Assembly (NCBI RefSeq): GCF_047123305.1
Contig: NZ_CP138918.1
Location: forward strand, 868,001-932,000
From: Thalassobius sp047123305
GTDB lineage: Bacteria > Pseudomonadota > Alphaproteobacteria > Rhodobacterales > Rhodobacteraceae
Length of the DNA: 64,000 bases
Direction of reading: 5' to 3'
The notes under the pieces were generated by a model that was not told the origin of the DNA, made no database searches, and saw only the letters and a list, made by a program, of their open reading frames with translations. Of the stretch, positions 15,465 through 23,581 are shown piece after piece (position 1 is the first letter of the stretch; every line of letters begins with the position of its first letter). Position numbers and translations under genes: made by a program.

Positions 15465-16718
15465 ATGTCCAGAACGTCCTCTTCCAGACCTGCTGATCCT
15501 CGCCTACCCGTGACCGTGCTGTCCGGCTTTCTTGGGGCAGGCAAAACCACCCTGCTGAACCGGCTCTTGAACAATCGCGAAGGGCGCAGGATTGCGGTGA
15601 TCGTGAACGACATGTCCGAGGTGAACATTGACGCGGATCTGGTGCGTAATGACACTGGCAACCTCAGCCACACAGATGAAACACTGGTGGAGATGTCCAA
15701 CGGCTGTATCTGCTGCACCCTGCGTGAAGACCTGCTGATCGAGGTGCGCCAATTGGCGGATCAGGGCCGGTTTGACTACCTGCTGATCGAATCCTCCGGC
15801 ATCTCTGAACCGATCCCTGTTGCGACATCTTTTGAGTTTCGGGATGAAAACGGGCTGAGCCTGTCGGATGTGGCGCGGCTGGACACGATGGCCACCGTGG
15901 TGGATGCAGTGAACCTGCTGGAGGATTACTCCAGCCATGATTTTCTGGCAGATCGCGGCGAAACGGCGGGCGAAGAAGATGACCGCACCTTGGTGCATCT
16001 GCTGACGGATCAGATCGAATTTGCCGATGTGGTCGTGTTGAACAAAGTTTCGGCCGCTGGCCCCGAACGCACCAAGGCGGCGCGTCAGATCATCCGCAGC
16101 CTCAACGCTGATGCCCGCATTGTCGAAACCGATTTTTCTGATGTGCCAGGAGAGGCGCTGCTGGACACCGGGCTGTTCGACTTTGAAACCGCCCATGAGC
16201 ACCCGATGTGGGCCAAGGAACTTTATGGTTTTGAAGACCACGTGCCCGAAACCGAAGAATACGGTGTCACCTCCTATGTCTTCCGCGCCCATGCGCCCTT
16301 TGATCCACGTCGGATTCACGATTTTCTCAACGGACCGCTGCCCGGGGTGATCCGTGCCAAGGGCCATATGTGGATCGCCTCGCGCCCCAATTGGGTGGCC
16401 GAATTTTCACTGGCCGGCGCCCTTTCCACCGTGCGTCCGATCGGGACGTGGTGGGCCTCGATGGCGGCAGAGCGCTGGCCGGATCACGAAGGGTTCCGCA
16501 ACTACATGCGCACCCATTGGAAAGAACCCTTTGGCGACCGCCGACAGGAACTGGTGTTCATCGGCTCTGGCATTGATTGGGCCGCGATGCGCAAAGGGTT
16601 GGAAAGCTGCCTGATGCGCAATGCAACGGCTGAAAACCTCGACGGTTTTGCAAATATGTCGGACCCCTTCCCGAACTGGCGTCACGCCCATGAGGCGCAA
16701 GCGGAAGAACTGGCCTGA
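15465..16718 (+). CDS. COG0523 (CobW/ZigA-type) metallochaperone GTPase
   Basis: 417 residues. The Walker A motif GFLGAGKTT lies at about 21-29 and the metal-binding CxCC motif is Cys81-Ile-Cys83-Cys84 (NGCICCTLRED). The nucleotide-specificity motif VVLNKVS is near residue 190, and the C-terminal CobW_C domain occupies about 265-400. COG0523 proteins move metal (zinc, cobalt) to client proteins at the cost of GTP. The length and the R/W-rich C-terminal domain fit the zinc-type ZigA group; no cobalamin genes are nearby. An upstream ATG at 15387 would overlap the terminator region. Overlaps the next gene by ATGA. Confidence 0.88.
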   Translation: MSRTSSSRPADPRLPVTVLSGFLGAGKTTLLNRLLNNREGRRIAVIVNDMSEVNIDADLVRNDTGNLSHTDETLVEMSNGCICCTLREDLLIEVRQLADQGRFDYLLIESSGISEPIPVATSFEFRDENGLSLSDVARLDTMATVVDAVNLLEDYSSHDFLADRGETAGEEDDRTLVHLLTDQIEFADVVVLNKVSAAGPERTKAARQIIRSLNADARIVETDFSDVPGEALLDTGLFDFETAHEHPMWAKELYGFEDHVPETEEYGVTSYVFRAHAPFDPRRIHDFLNGPLPGVIRAKGHMWIASRPNWVAEFSLAGALSTVRPIGTWWASMAAERWPDHEGFRNYMRTHWKEPFGDRRQELVFIGSGIDWAAMRKGLESCLMRNATAENLDGFANMSDPFPNWRHAHEAQAEELA

Positions 16719-16996
16719 TGCCCCGGGCGGAACGACGCAGACACCGGGCCGGCAACCTTGGCCAGACAGGTCTGAAACGGCGGCGGCGCAACGCAGATCC
16801 GATGCAGGATTACGATGCGCTTGCCCCGGACCTGCGCCACTGGCTGCAACAGGCGGTGCTGCCCTGGTCGCCGCAATCGTGCAAACGGATCTGGCAGAAG
16901 ATCCGCGCCGACGGCGCCAGCTGCGCCGAAGCCCTTGCCCATATGGACCGGATTGAAGCCGCGACTCTCAACCGTACCGCAGGCGAAAGAGTCTGA
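16718..16996 (+). CDS. Small DUF6525-like protein
   Basis: 92 residues, very basic at the N-terminus (ERRRHRAGNLGQTGLKRRRR), then a helical part with LRHWLQQAVLPWSP and a C-terminal MDRIEAATL. It resembles a Rhodobacteraceae-restricted family of short proteins (I believe DUF6525). The start codon overlaps the stop of the COG0523 gene (ATGA), so it is translationally coupled to it. Function unknown; nucleic-acid binding is possible from the charge alone. The 166 bp before pnp hold no clear feature. Confidence 0.65.
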   Translation: MPRAERRRHRAGNLGQTGLKRRRRNADPMQDYDALAPDLRHWLQQAVLPWSPQSCKRIWQKIRADGASCAEALAHMDRIEAATLNRTAGERV

Positions 16997-17162
16997 TTGT
17001 TGTTTCAAAACGACTGAAAAACATGTATGGCCCCGCTATCTGAGACGTTGTGCCCGGACCCTGGCACTCGCAATGAAGATATTGGGTCGGCGGCAATGGG
17101 GCCGTCATTTACACAAGGCAGCGCGGGATACGCCCGAGGATGCTGCCAACTAGGATACGCAT

Positions 17163-19289
17163 ATGTTTGACGTAACGACCAAATCGATGCAGTGGGGCGA
17201 AGAGACCCTCACTCTGGAAACGGGCAAGGTTGCCCGTCAGGCCGACGGCACCGTCATCGCCACTCTGGGCGAGACTTCCGTCATGGCCAACGTGACCTTT
17301 GCGAAGGCACCGAAACCCGGTCAGGATTTCTTCCCGCTGACCGTACATTACCAAGAGAAATACTACGCCGCCGGTAAAATTCCTGGCGGTTTCTTTAAGC
17401 GCGAAGCGCGCCCGACCGAAAAAGAAACCCTGACCGCACGTCTGATCGACCGTCCGATCCGTCCGCTGTTCGTTCCCGGCTTCAAACACGAAGTTCTGGT
17501 GATGTGCACCGTGCTGTCCCACGACCTGGTCAACGACCCCGACGTTGTTGCCATGATCGCCGCCTCTGCTGCGCTGACCATTTCCGGCGCGCCGTTCCGC
17601 GGTCCGATCGCCTGTGCCCGTGTTGGCTTTGAGGATGGTGAATTCATTCTGAACCCGACCGTGGACGACATGGATCAGCTGCGCAACAACCCCGAGCAGC
17701 GCCTCGATCTGGTTGTCGCTGGCACCAAAGACGCCGTGATGATGGTCGAATCGGAAGCTTACGAGCTGACCGAAGCTGAGATGCTGGGTGCGGTGAACTT
17801 CGCCCACGAGCAGATCCAGCCGGTGATCGACCTGATCATCGATCTGGCCGAAGACGCCGCAAAAGAGCCGTTCGAATTCGTATCGCCCGACTACTCGGAG
17901 CTGTTCGAAGTGGTGAAAGCCGCCGGTGAAGAGCAGATGCGCGCCGCCTATGCCATCACCGACAAGCAAGAGCGCGTTGCCGCTGTTGCCGCTTCGCGTG
18001 AAGCCATCATTGCTGGCCTGAGCGAAGAACAGCAGGAAGATGCGGATCTGGGTTCGGCCCTGAAGAAGCTGGAATCCACCGTTCTGCGTGGCACCGTTGT
18101 CAAAGAGGGCAAGCGGATCGACGGCCGTGCGTTGGACGAGATCCGTCCGATCGTTGCCGAAACCGGCATGCTGCCGCGGACCCACGGTTCGGCCCTGTTC
18201 ACCCGTGGTGAAACCCAGGGTCTGGTTGTGACCACTCTGGGCACCGGCGACGATGAGCAGATCATCGACGCGCTGCACGGCAACTACCGTTCGAACTTCC
18301 TGCTGCACTATAACTTCCCGCCCTACTCGGTTGGTGAAGTGGGCCGCGTTGGTTCGCCGGGTCGTCGCGAAATCGGTCACGGTAAACTGGCATGGCGTGC
18401 GCTGCAGGCTGTTTTGCCCGCCCCGACCGACTTCCCCTACACCGTACGTGTGGTTTCCGAGATCACCGAATCGAACGGCTCGTCCTCGATGGCGTCGGTC
18501 TGTGGTGGCTCGCTGGCGATGATGGACGCGGGCGTTCCGCTGAAATCGGCGGTTGCTGGTGTTGCGATGGGTCTGGTTCTGGAAGACGATGGCTCTTACG
18601 CGATCCTGTCGGACATTCTGGGCGACGAAGATCACCTGGGCGACATGGACTTCAAAGTGGCGGGTACCGAAAACGGCATCACCTCGCTGCAGATGGACAT
18701 CAAGGTTGCAGGCATCACGCCTGAAATCATGGAGAAAGCTCTGGCACAGGCGAAAGCGGGCCGGATGCACATCCTGGGTGAGATGAACAAAGCGCTGTCC
18801 GGCGCGTCCGAATTCTCTGTTCACGCACCGCGCATCGAAACCATGCAGATCCCGACCGACAAGATCCGTGAAGTGATTGGCTCGGGCGGTAAAGTGATCC
18901 GTGAAATCGTTGAAGTGTCCGGCGCCAAAGTCGACATCAACGACGACGGCATCATCAAGATCGCATCGCCCGACGGTGAGTGCATCAAGAAGGCCTATGA
19001 CATGATCCACTCGATCGTGGCAGAGCCAGAAGAAGGCGCCATCTACAAAGGTAAAGTTGTGAAGATCGTCGACTTCGGCGCCTTCGTGAACTTCTTTGGC
19101 AAGCGTGACGGTCTGGTGCACGTGTCCCAGATCGAAAATCGCCGCCTGAACCACCCCTCCGACGTTCTAAAAGAAGGTCAGGAAGTGTGGGTCAAACTGC
19201 TCGGCTTCGACGACCGCGGCAAAGTCCGCCTGTCGATGAAAATCGTCGACCAGGAAACCGGCGAAGAAGCCAAAAAAGAAGAAGAGTAA
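17163..19289 (+). CDS. pnp: Polyribonucleotide nucleotidyltransferase (PNPase)
   Basis: Phosphorolytic 3'-5' exoribonuclease of RNA turnover; forms a trimer and, with RNase E, the degradosome. 708 residues, as usual. Two RNase PH domains (about 10-220 and 310-540) with the helical linker between, then a KH domain (about 555-610, IREVIGSGGKVIREI) and an S1 domain (about 620-690, EGAIYKGKVVKIVDFGAFV). The catalytic side is marked by FPPYSVGEVGRVGSPGRREIGHG and by the EDHLGDMDFKVAG aspartates. Short acidic/lysine tail. In this genome it is separated from rpsO. Confidence 0.97.
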   Translation: MFDVTTKSMQWGEETLTLETGKVARQADGTVIATLGETSVMANVTFAKAPKPGQDFFPLTVHYQEKYYAAGKIPGGFFKREARPTEKETLTARLIDRPIRPLFVPGFKHEVLVMCTVLSHDLVNDPDVVAMIAASAALTISGAPFRGPIACARVGFEDGEFILNPTVDDMDQLRNNPEQRLDLVVAGTKDAVMMVESEAYELTEAEMLGAVNFAHEQIQPVIDLIIDLAEDAAKEPFEFVSPDYSELFEVVKAAGEEQMRAAYAITDKQERVAAVAASREAIIAGLSEEQQEDADLGSALKKLESTVLRGTVVKEGKRIDGRALDEIRPIVAETGMLPRTHGSALFTRGETQGLVVTTLGTGDDEQIIDALHGNYRSNFLLHYNFPPYSVGEVGRVGSPGRREIGHGKLAWRALQAVLPAPTDFPYTVRVVSEITESNGSSSMASVCGGSLAMMDAGVPLKSAVAGVAMGLVLEDDGSYAILSDILGDEDHLGDMDFKVAGTENGITSLQMDIKVAGITPEIMEKALAQAKAGRMHILGEMNKALSGASEFSVHAPRIETMQIPTDKIREVIGSGGKVIREIVEVSGAKVDINDDGIIKIASPDGECIKKAYDMIHSIVAEPEEGAIYKGKVVKIVDFGAFVNFFGKRDGLVHVSQIENRRLNHPSDVLKEGQEVWVKLLGFDDRGKVRLSMKIVDQETGEEAKKEEE

Positions 19290-19312
19290 ACCTCTTTTCC
19301 ATCGACAATAGG

Positions 19313-19345
19313 ACTGGCCCCAGCGTTTGCGTTGGGGCCAGTTTG
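19313..19345 (+). terminator. Rho-independent terminator of pnp
   Basis: ACTGGCCCCA (19313-19322) pairs perfectly with TGGGGCCAGT (19333-19342), extended inward by further pairs, and is followed by TTG. Confidence 0.85.
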
Positions 19346-19403
19346 TTATGAGATACGGGACTTATTTCTGGACCGCTTCAAGCAAAGCCCTTAGCAAAAT
19401 GAT

Positions 19404-20120
19404 ATGACCACATCCTTTGTTATCCATCTCTCCAAAAGCAGCGAACGCCAACCACTCGTTGATGCGCTTATAGCGGCGTTACCCAATACACAGGTGATTG
19501 ATGCTGTCGATGGAAGGGAAATGAGCAACGCAGAACGTGAAATGTTCGCCAAAAAGCACTTACTGAATCCCTCTTACCCTTTCGGTCTGATGCCGTCGGA
19601 AATTGGGTGCTTTTTGTCCCACCGCAAAGCGTGGAAAGAAATTGCTGAAGGACGCGACATGTTTGGATTGGTTGCCGAAGATGACGTCGTAGTTCAGCCA
19701 GGCTTCGAGAATTCTTTGCAACTCGCGCTGCAACATGGCGCGAATGACAGCCTCATCCGTTTCCCGATGAGAAATCGTGAAATACCACATAGCACTGTGG
19801 CTTCCCACCTAAACGTCGCACTGTTTCGGCCCAAAACAATCGGCCTAACCGCCGCCTTGTACCTCCTTGGCAAGGATGCCGCCAAGACGTTGTTGTCGCG
19901 ATCAAACCAATTCGATCGCCCAGTTGACACTTGGCTTCAGATGCGGTGGCTGACTGGAGTGGATAGCCTTACTCTTTGGCCGAGCCATATAGAAAGCGCC
20001 GCAGCAAGCCATGGGGGATCCACTATTCAGGCGAAAAGATCCCGCGTAGAGCAAGTAAAGCGCAGCTGGCAACGCGCCAAATACCGATCAGCAATCAAAT
20101 CACTTTCGGCAAAGTCATGA
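19404..20120 (+). CDS. Glycosyltransferase family 25 protein
   Basis: 238 residues of the GT25 (LPS glycosyltransferase) type: an N-terminal SFVIHLSKSSER block, GEIGCFLSHRKAWKEI-like segment (PSEIGCFLSHRKAW, about 65-78), and the metal/nucleotide-binding acidic motif VAEDDVVV near residue 95. Family members transfer galactose or related sugars in LPS or capsule. Expected to act at the cytoplasmic face of the inner membrane. The gene overlaps the following GT11 gene by ATGA and both use more A/T than the neighbours, so the pair was probably acquired together. Acceptor and donor cannot be read. Confidence 0.85.
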   Translation: MTTSFVIHLSKSSERQPLVDALIAALPNTQVIDAVDGREMSNAEREMFAKKHLLNPSYPFGLMPSEIGCFLSHRKAWKEIAEGRDMFGLVAEDDVVVQPGFENSLQLALQHGANDSLIRFPMRNREIPHSTVASHLNVALFRPKTIGLTAALYLLGKDAAKTLLSRSNQFDRPVDTWLQMRWLTGVDSLTLWPSHIESAAASHGGSTIQAKRSRVEQVKRSWQRAKYRSAIKSLSAKS

Positions 20121-20953
20121 TCTACACCCAATTTCGCGGTCGCACCGGCAATCAGATGTTTCAATATGCGGCCGGGCGGGCTCTGTCACTGGAACGCGGG
20201 ACAGGTCTCGTTGTTGATGACCGCGCAGCGATCCATCGCGGCGAATCCAGTTTGCATCGTGTGTTCCAGCTCCCTGTACACCCGTCGGTTAAGCTGCCGC
20301 CCGCAAGACACGCATCCCCAATAGGCTATGCGCTTTGGCGGACCCTAAAGCGTGCGCCAAAGATTTATCGCGAAAAATCGTTGGGCTTCGATCCACAATT
20401 TTCCGCACTTCCAGATGGCACCTATCTTCACGGCTATTGGCAAACCGAAAAATACTTCAAAAAGTTTCGGGAACAAATTCTTGCAGATTTCACCTTCCCG
20501 GACGCACGTGACAAGAACGCCGAACTCGTCTCAAGGATCGGGGAAACGCTATCTGTTTCTGTTCACGTCCGTCGCGGCGACTACGTTTCAAACGCATCCC
20601 ACGTCGTTTGTGACCAAAATCACTACGATGCAGCGCTCTCGGCGTTGCTTCCGACGTTGAAGGTAGCGCCTACATTTTTTGTTTTCTCAGACGAACCCGA
20701 TTGGGCCCGAGAGAACCTGAAACTTCCTGGTGAAGTTGTTGTGATCGATCACAATGGTCCCGAAGCTGATTTTGAAGACCTGCGCCTGATGTCGCTGTGC
20801 AAACACAACATTATCGCCAACAGTTCCTTTTCGTGGTGGGCCGCTTGGCTCAACAAAAATCTGAACAGGCAGGTTATTGCCCCCAAACAGTGGTTCGGCA
20901 AGCCCAGTTTGAGCAATCCGGATATCTGGGCGGACGGATGGACCAGGGTTTAA
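20117..20953 (+). CDS. Alpha-1,2-fucosyltransferase-like glycosyltransferase (GT11)
   Basis: 278 residues with the GT11 signatures: the N-terminal GRTGNQMFQYAAG block (usually GGLGNQMFQYA), SVHVRRGDYVSN (the HxRRxDY motif that binds GDP-fucose), and NSSFSWWAAWL near the C-terminus. These define bacterial alpha-1,2-fucosyltransferases that cap LPS O-antigen or similar glycans. The start ATG lies in the stop of the GT25 gene (ATGA overlap); the frame is open further upstream but that part only mirrors GT25. No GDP-fucose synthesis genes are in the window. Confidence 0.88.
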   Translation: MIYTQFRGRTGNQMFQYAAGRALSLERGTGLVVDDRAAIHRGESSLHRVFQLPVHPSVKLPPARHASPIGYALWRTLKRAPKIYREKSLGFDPQFSALPDGTYLHGYWQTEKYFKKFREQILADFTFPDARDKNAELVSRIGETLSVSVHVRRGDYVSNASHVVCDQNHYDAALSALLPTLKVAPTFFVFSDEPDWARENLKLPGEVVVIDHNGPEADFEDLRLMSLCKHNIIANSSFSWWAAWLNKNLNRQVIAPKQWFGKPSLSNPDIWADGWTRV

Positions 20954-20966
20954 TCTGCTAAAACCA

Positions 20967-20993
20967 AAACAGCCAGGCATCACCTGGCTGTTT
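20967..20993. terminator. Bidirectional terminator between GT11 and peroxiredoxin genes
   Basis: Perfect 11-bp stem, AAACAGCCAGG (20967-20977) and CCTGGCTGTTT (20983-20993), with a 5-nt loop. It lies between two convergent genes and has T/A-rich ends on both sides. Confidence 0.8.
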
Positions 20994-21015
20994 CAAAATC
21001 AAACTGCGGGGCAGA

Positions 21016-21669
21016 TCACTCAGGGTTCTTGGCAAACCGCAGATAGGGCAGCTTTTTGTCCAGCGCGCCGTATTTTTCTTCGGCGGCGGCATCATCCAGC
21101 GCCAGAGCGACAATGACGTCCTGCCCCTGCTGCCAGTTGGCAGGCGTGGCCAGCGGCTGGCCAAAGGTGCGCTGCAGACCGTCCAGGGCACGCAGCACTT
21201 CGGCGAAATTGCGGCCCACAGTCATCGGGTAAGTCATGGTCAGCTGCAGTTTCTTGTCCGGCGAGATGATAAAGACCGAACGCACAGTGGCGCTGTCTGC
21301 CGGGGTGCGGCCATCGGGCAGGTAGGCATCTGCGGGTAGCATGTCGAACATTTTGGACACTTCCAGACCGCCGTCGGCGATGATCGGGAAACCGGCTTCA
21401 GCACCGGCGTAGGCCTCGATGTCGCCTTTCCAACCTTTGTGTTCCTCAACACCGTCCACCGAGACACCAATCACTTTGGTGTTCCGCTTGGCCCATTCCT
21501 CGCTCAGCTGCGCGACGGCGCCAAATTCGGTGGTGCACACAGGGGTGAAGTCTTTGGGGTGGGAAAACAGAATGGCCCAGCTGTCGCCGATCCAGTCATG
21601 GAACGAAATGGTGCCGTGGTCCGTTTCGGCGGTGAAATTCGGCACGATGTCGTTGATGCGCAAACCCAT
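21016..21669 (-). CDS. Peroxiredoxin (1-Cys, Prx6-type)
   Basis: Thiol peroxidase of 217 residues. The peroxidatic cysteine is Cys45 in DFTPVCTTE. The long C-terminal extension and the segment ADSATVRSVFIISPDKKLQLTMTYP are typical of the 1-Cys/Prx6 subfamily. Reduces hydrogen peroxide and organic hydroperoxides; cytosolic. The ATG at 21667-21669 is preceded on the minus strand by GAAAGG. An open extension to 21855 is not family-like. It stands alone, convergent with the GT pair. Confidence 0.92.
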   Translation of the reverse strand: MGLRINDIVPNFTAETDHGTISFHDWIGDSWAILFSHPKDFTPVCTTEFGAVAQLSEEWAKRNTKVIGVSVDGVEEHKGWKGDIEAYAGAEAGFPIIADGGLEVSKMFDMLPADAYLPDGRTPADSATVRSVFIISPDKKLQLTMTYPMTVGRNFAEVLRALDGLQRTFGQPLATPANWQQGQDVIVALALDDAAAEEKYGALDKKLPYLRFAKNPE

Positions 21670-22056
21670 TTGTCTAATTCCTTTCAGGTGCTGCAACAGA
21701 TGTTGAGTGGTCAGGGTAACGCCGAGGTAGGCCCTAATCCCTGTCTTGCAAGCATCATCACCAGACACGGCATTGTTGCAACCCGATTCCGTGCCGCGAA
21801 GGCACGCAGAGGGGTCGGGACCGTGCGCTTGCCTGTTCCCTCCACCATTCCACAATAAAACCTACGTAAATGCACAGCGAATCCCCTTGCCAATTAATTT
21901 GATCAAATTATCATTTGGGCAGATTGAGGGGGCTTGCACCTGAAGGACAGCCCTGACAAAGTGCGCGGGAATCTGGAGACCCCTTCCACATGGTGGAAAA
22001 TTTTCCGTTTGAACGCGCGCAAACACATTCGAAATTCGTCTAATGGAGGTCATCAC
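21670..22056. other. Intergenic region between peroxiredoxin and aldehyde dehydrogenase genes
   Basis: 387 bp between divergent genes. I see no coding sequence. It holds a perfect 16-bp palindrome (21895-21910) and the Shine-Dalgarno sequence GGAGGT of the aldehyde dehydrogenase gene. Promoters for both genes are expected here. Confidence 0.6.
21895..21910. promoter_or_regulatory. Perfect 16-bp palindrome upstream of the aldehyde dehydrogenase gene
   Basis: TAATTTGATCAAATTA is self-complementary over all 16 bp and lies about 147-162 bp before the aldehyde dehydrogenase ATG. It looks like an operator for a dimeric repressor or activator. No regulator gene is adjacent. Confidence 0.4.
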
Positions 22057-23493
22057 ATGATCGAGAAACGTCAGTTCTACATCAATGGCGCTTGGGTGGA
22101 CCCGATTGAGGGCAAGGATCATCACGTCATCGACCCCTCGACCGAGGAGGCCTGCGCGGTCATCTCGCTGGGTGGTCAGGCCGATGCGGATGCCGCGGTT
22201 GCGGCGGCCAAGGCGGCTTTCTCTGCGTGGATGGCGACCCCTGCCGAAGAGCGCATCGCGCTGGTTGAGAAGCTGCTCGAAGTTTACCAACGCCGGGGCG
22301 CGGAAATGGGTGAAGCCATCTCGGCAGAGATGGGCGCGCCGATTGACATGGCCACCGCTTCACAGGTTGGGGCCGGTGCCTATCACACGGCCAACTTCCT
22401 GAAGGCCGCAAAGAAATTCAAGTTTGTCCGCCCTCTGGGTGACCACGCGCCGAACGACCGCATTGTGCATGAACCGATTGGCGTCTGCGCGCTAATCACC
22501 CCTTGGAACTGGCCGATGAATCAGGTCACCTTGAAAGTGATCGCTGCCGCCATTGCCGGCTGCACCATGGTTCTGAAACCCTCCGAGGAAAGCCCGCTCA
22601 ACGCGCTGCTCTTTGCCGAGATGATGGATGAGGCAGGTTTCCCCGCCGGTGTCTTCAACCTGGTGAACGGCGACGGTGCCGGCGTTGGCTCCACCCTGTC
22701 GGGCCACAAAGACGTCGATATGGTGTCGTTCACCGGCTCGACCCGCGCGGGTATCGCCATTTCGCAGAACGCGGCGCATACCCTGAAACGTGTGCATCTT
22801 GAACTGGGCGGCAAAGGCGCCAACCTGTTGTTCGCCGATGCGGACGAAAAGGCGGTGAAGCGTGGCGTCCGTCACATGATGGAAAACTCGGGCCAGAGCT
22901 GCAATGCGCCTTCGCGCATGATGGTGCAGCGTGAAATCTACGACCGTGTGGTCGAAGAGGCCGCCGAGATTGCCAACAGCACCGCCGTTGCCAGCGCCCA
23001 CGAAAAGGGCCGCCACATTGGCCCCGTTGTGAACGAGCTGCAGTGGAACAAGATCCAGGGCCTGATCCAGAAGGGCATCGACGAAGGCGCCCGTGTGGTT
23101 GCCGGTGGCGTGGGCCGTCCTGAGGGTCTGAACAAGGGCTTCTTTGTGCGTCCCACCGTTTTTGCCGATGTAAACAACGACATGACCATCGCCCGCGAAG
23201 AGATCTTTGGCCCTGTGCTGTCGATCATTCCCTTCGAAACCGAAGAGGAAGCGGTGGAGATGGCCAATGACACCGTCTACGGCCTGACCAACTATGTGCA
23301 GACACAGGACATGGAGCGTGCCAAGCGTGTTGCTGGTCAGTTCCGGTCCGGCATGGTGGAAATCAACGGCCACAGCCGCGGCGCTGGCGCGCCTTTTGGC
23401 GGCATGAAACAGTCGGGCAACGGCCGCGAAGGCGGCGTCTGGGGCATCGAGGACTTCCTTGAGGTCAAGTCGGTCGCCGGCTGGAGCGAATAA
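22057..23493 (+). CDS. Aldehyde dehydrogenase family protein
   Basis: NAD(P)-dependent oxidation of an aldehyde to the acid. 478 residues. The catalytic residues are in place: Asn151 in TPWNW, Glu249 in LELGGKGANL, and the nucleophile Cys282 in NSGQSCNAPSR. VSFTGSTRAG is the coenzyme-binding segment and FGGMKQSGNGREGG the C-terminal block. The sequence fits the broad group that contains CddD-like and succinoylsemialdehyde dehydrogenases, but the substrate is not determined. The ATG at 22057 follows GGAGGT; an upstream extension to 21934 is not family-like. A strong terminator follows. Confidence 0.9.
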   Translation: MIEKRQFYINGAWVDPIEGKDHHVIDPSTEEACAVISLGGQADADAAVAAAKAAFSAWMATPAEERIALVEKLLEVYQRRGAEMGEAISAEMGAPIDMATASQVGAGAYHTANFLKAAKKFKFVRPLGDHAPNDRIVHEPIGVCALITPWNWPMNQVTLKVIAAAIAGCTMVLKPSEESPLNALLFAEMMDEAGFPAGVFNLVNGDGAGVGSTLSGHKDVDMVSFTGSTRAGIAISQNAAHTLKRVHLELGGKGANLLFADADEKAVKRGVRHMMENSGQSCNAPSRMMVQREIYDRVVEEAAEIANSTAVASAHEKGRHIGPVVNELQWNKIQGLIQKGIDEGARVVAGGVGRPEGLNKGFFVRPTVFADVNNDMTIAREEIFGPVLSIIPFETEEEAVEMANDTVYGLTNYVQTQDMERAKRVAGQFRSGMVEINGHSRGAGAPFGGMKQSGNGREGGVWGIEDFLEVKSVAGWSE

Positions 23494-23536
23494 GCCAAGA
23501 CCCGCCCGCCGCAAGGCTGGCATTGCAGAAACACAG

Positions 23537-23570
23537 CATCCGGGGCTATACCGCCCCGGATGTTTTCTTT
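23537..23570 (+). terminator. Rho-independent terminator of the aldehyde dehydrogenase gene
   Basis: Perfect 10-bp stem, CATCCGGGGC (23537-23546) and GCCCCGGATG (23553-23562), with a 6-nt loop and a TTTTCTTTT tail. Confidence 0.9.
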
Positions 23571-23581
23571 TGGGGGCCGAT

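Noticed and set aside
17109..19154. A 681-codon open frame antisense to pnp, rich in His, Asp, Gly and Arg
   Set aside because: It mirrors the pnp frame in high-G+C DNA; composition is not protein-like and pnp is certain.
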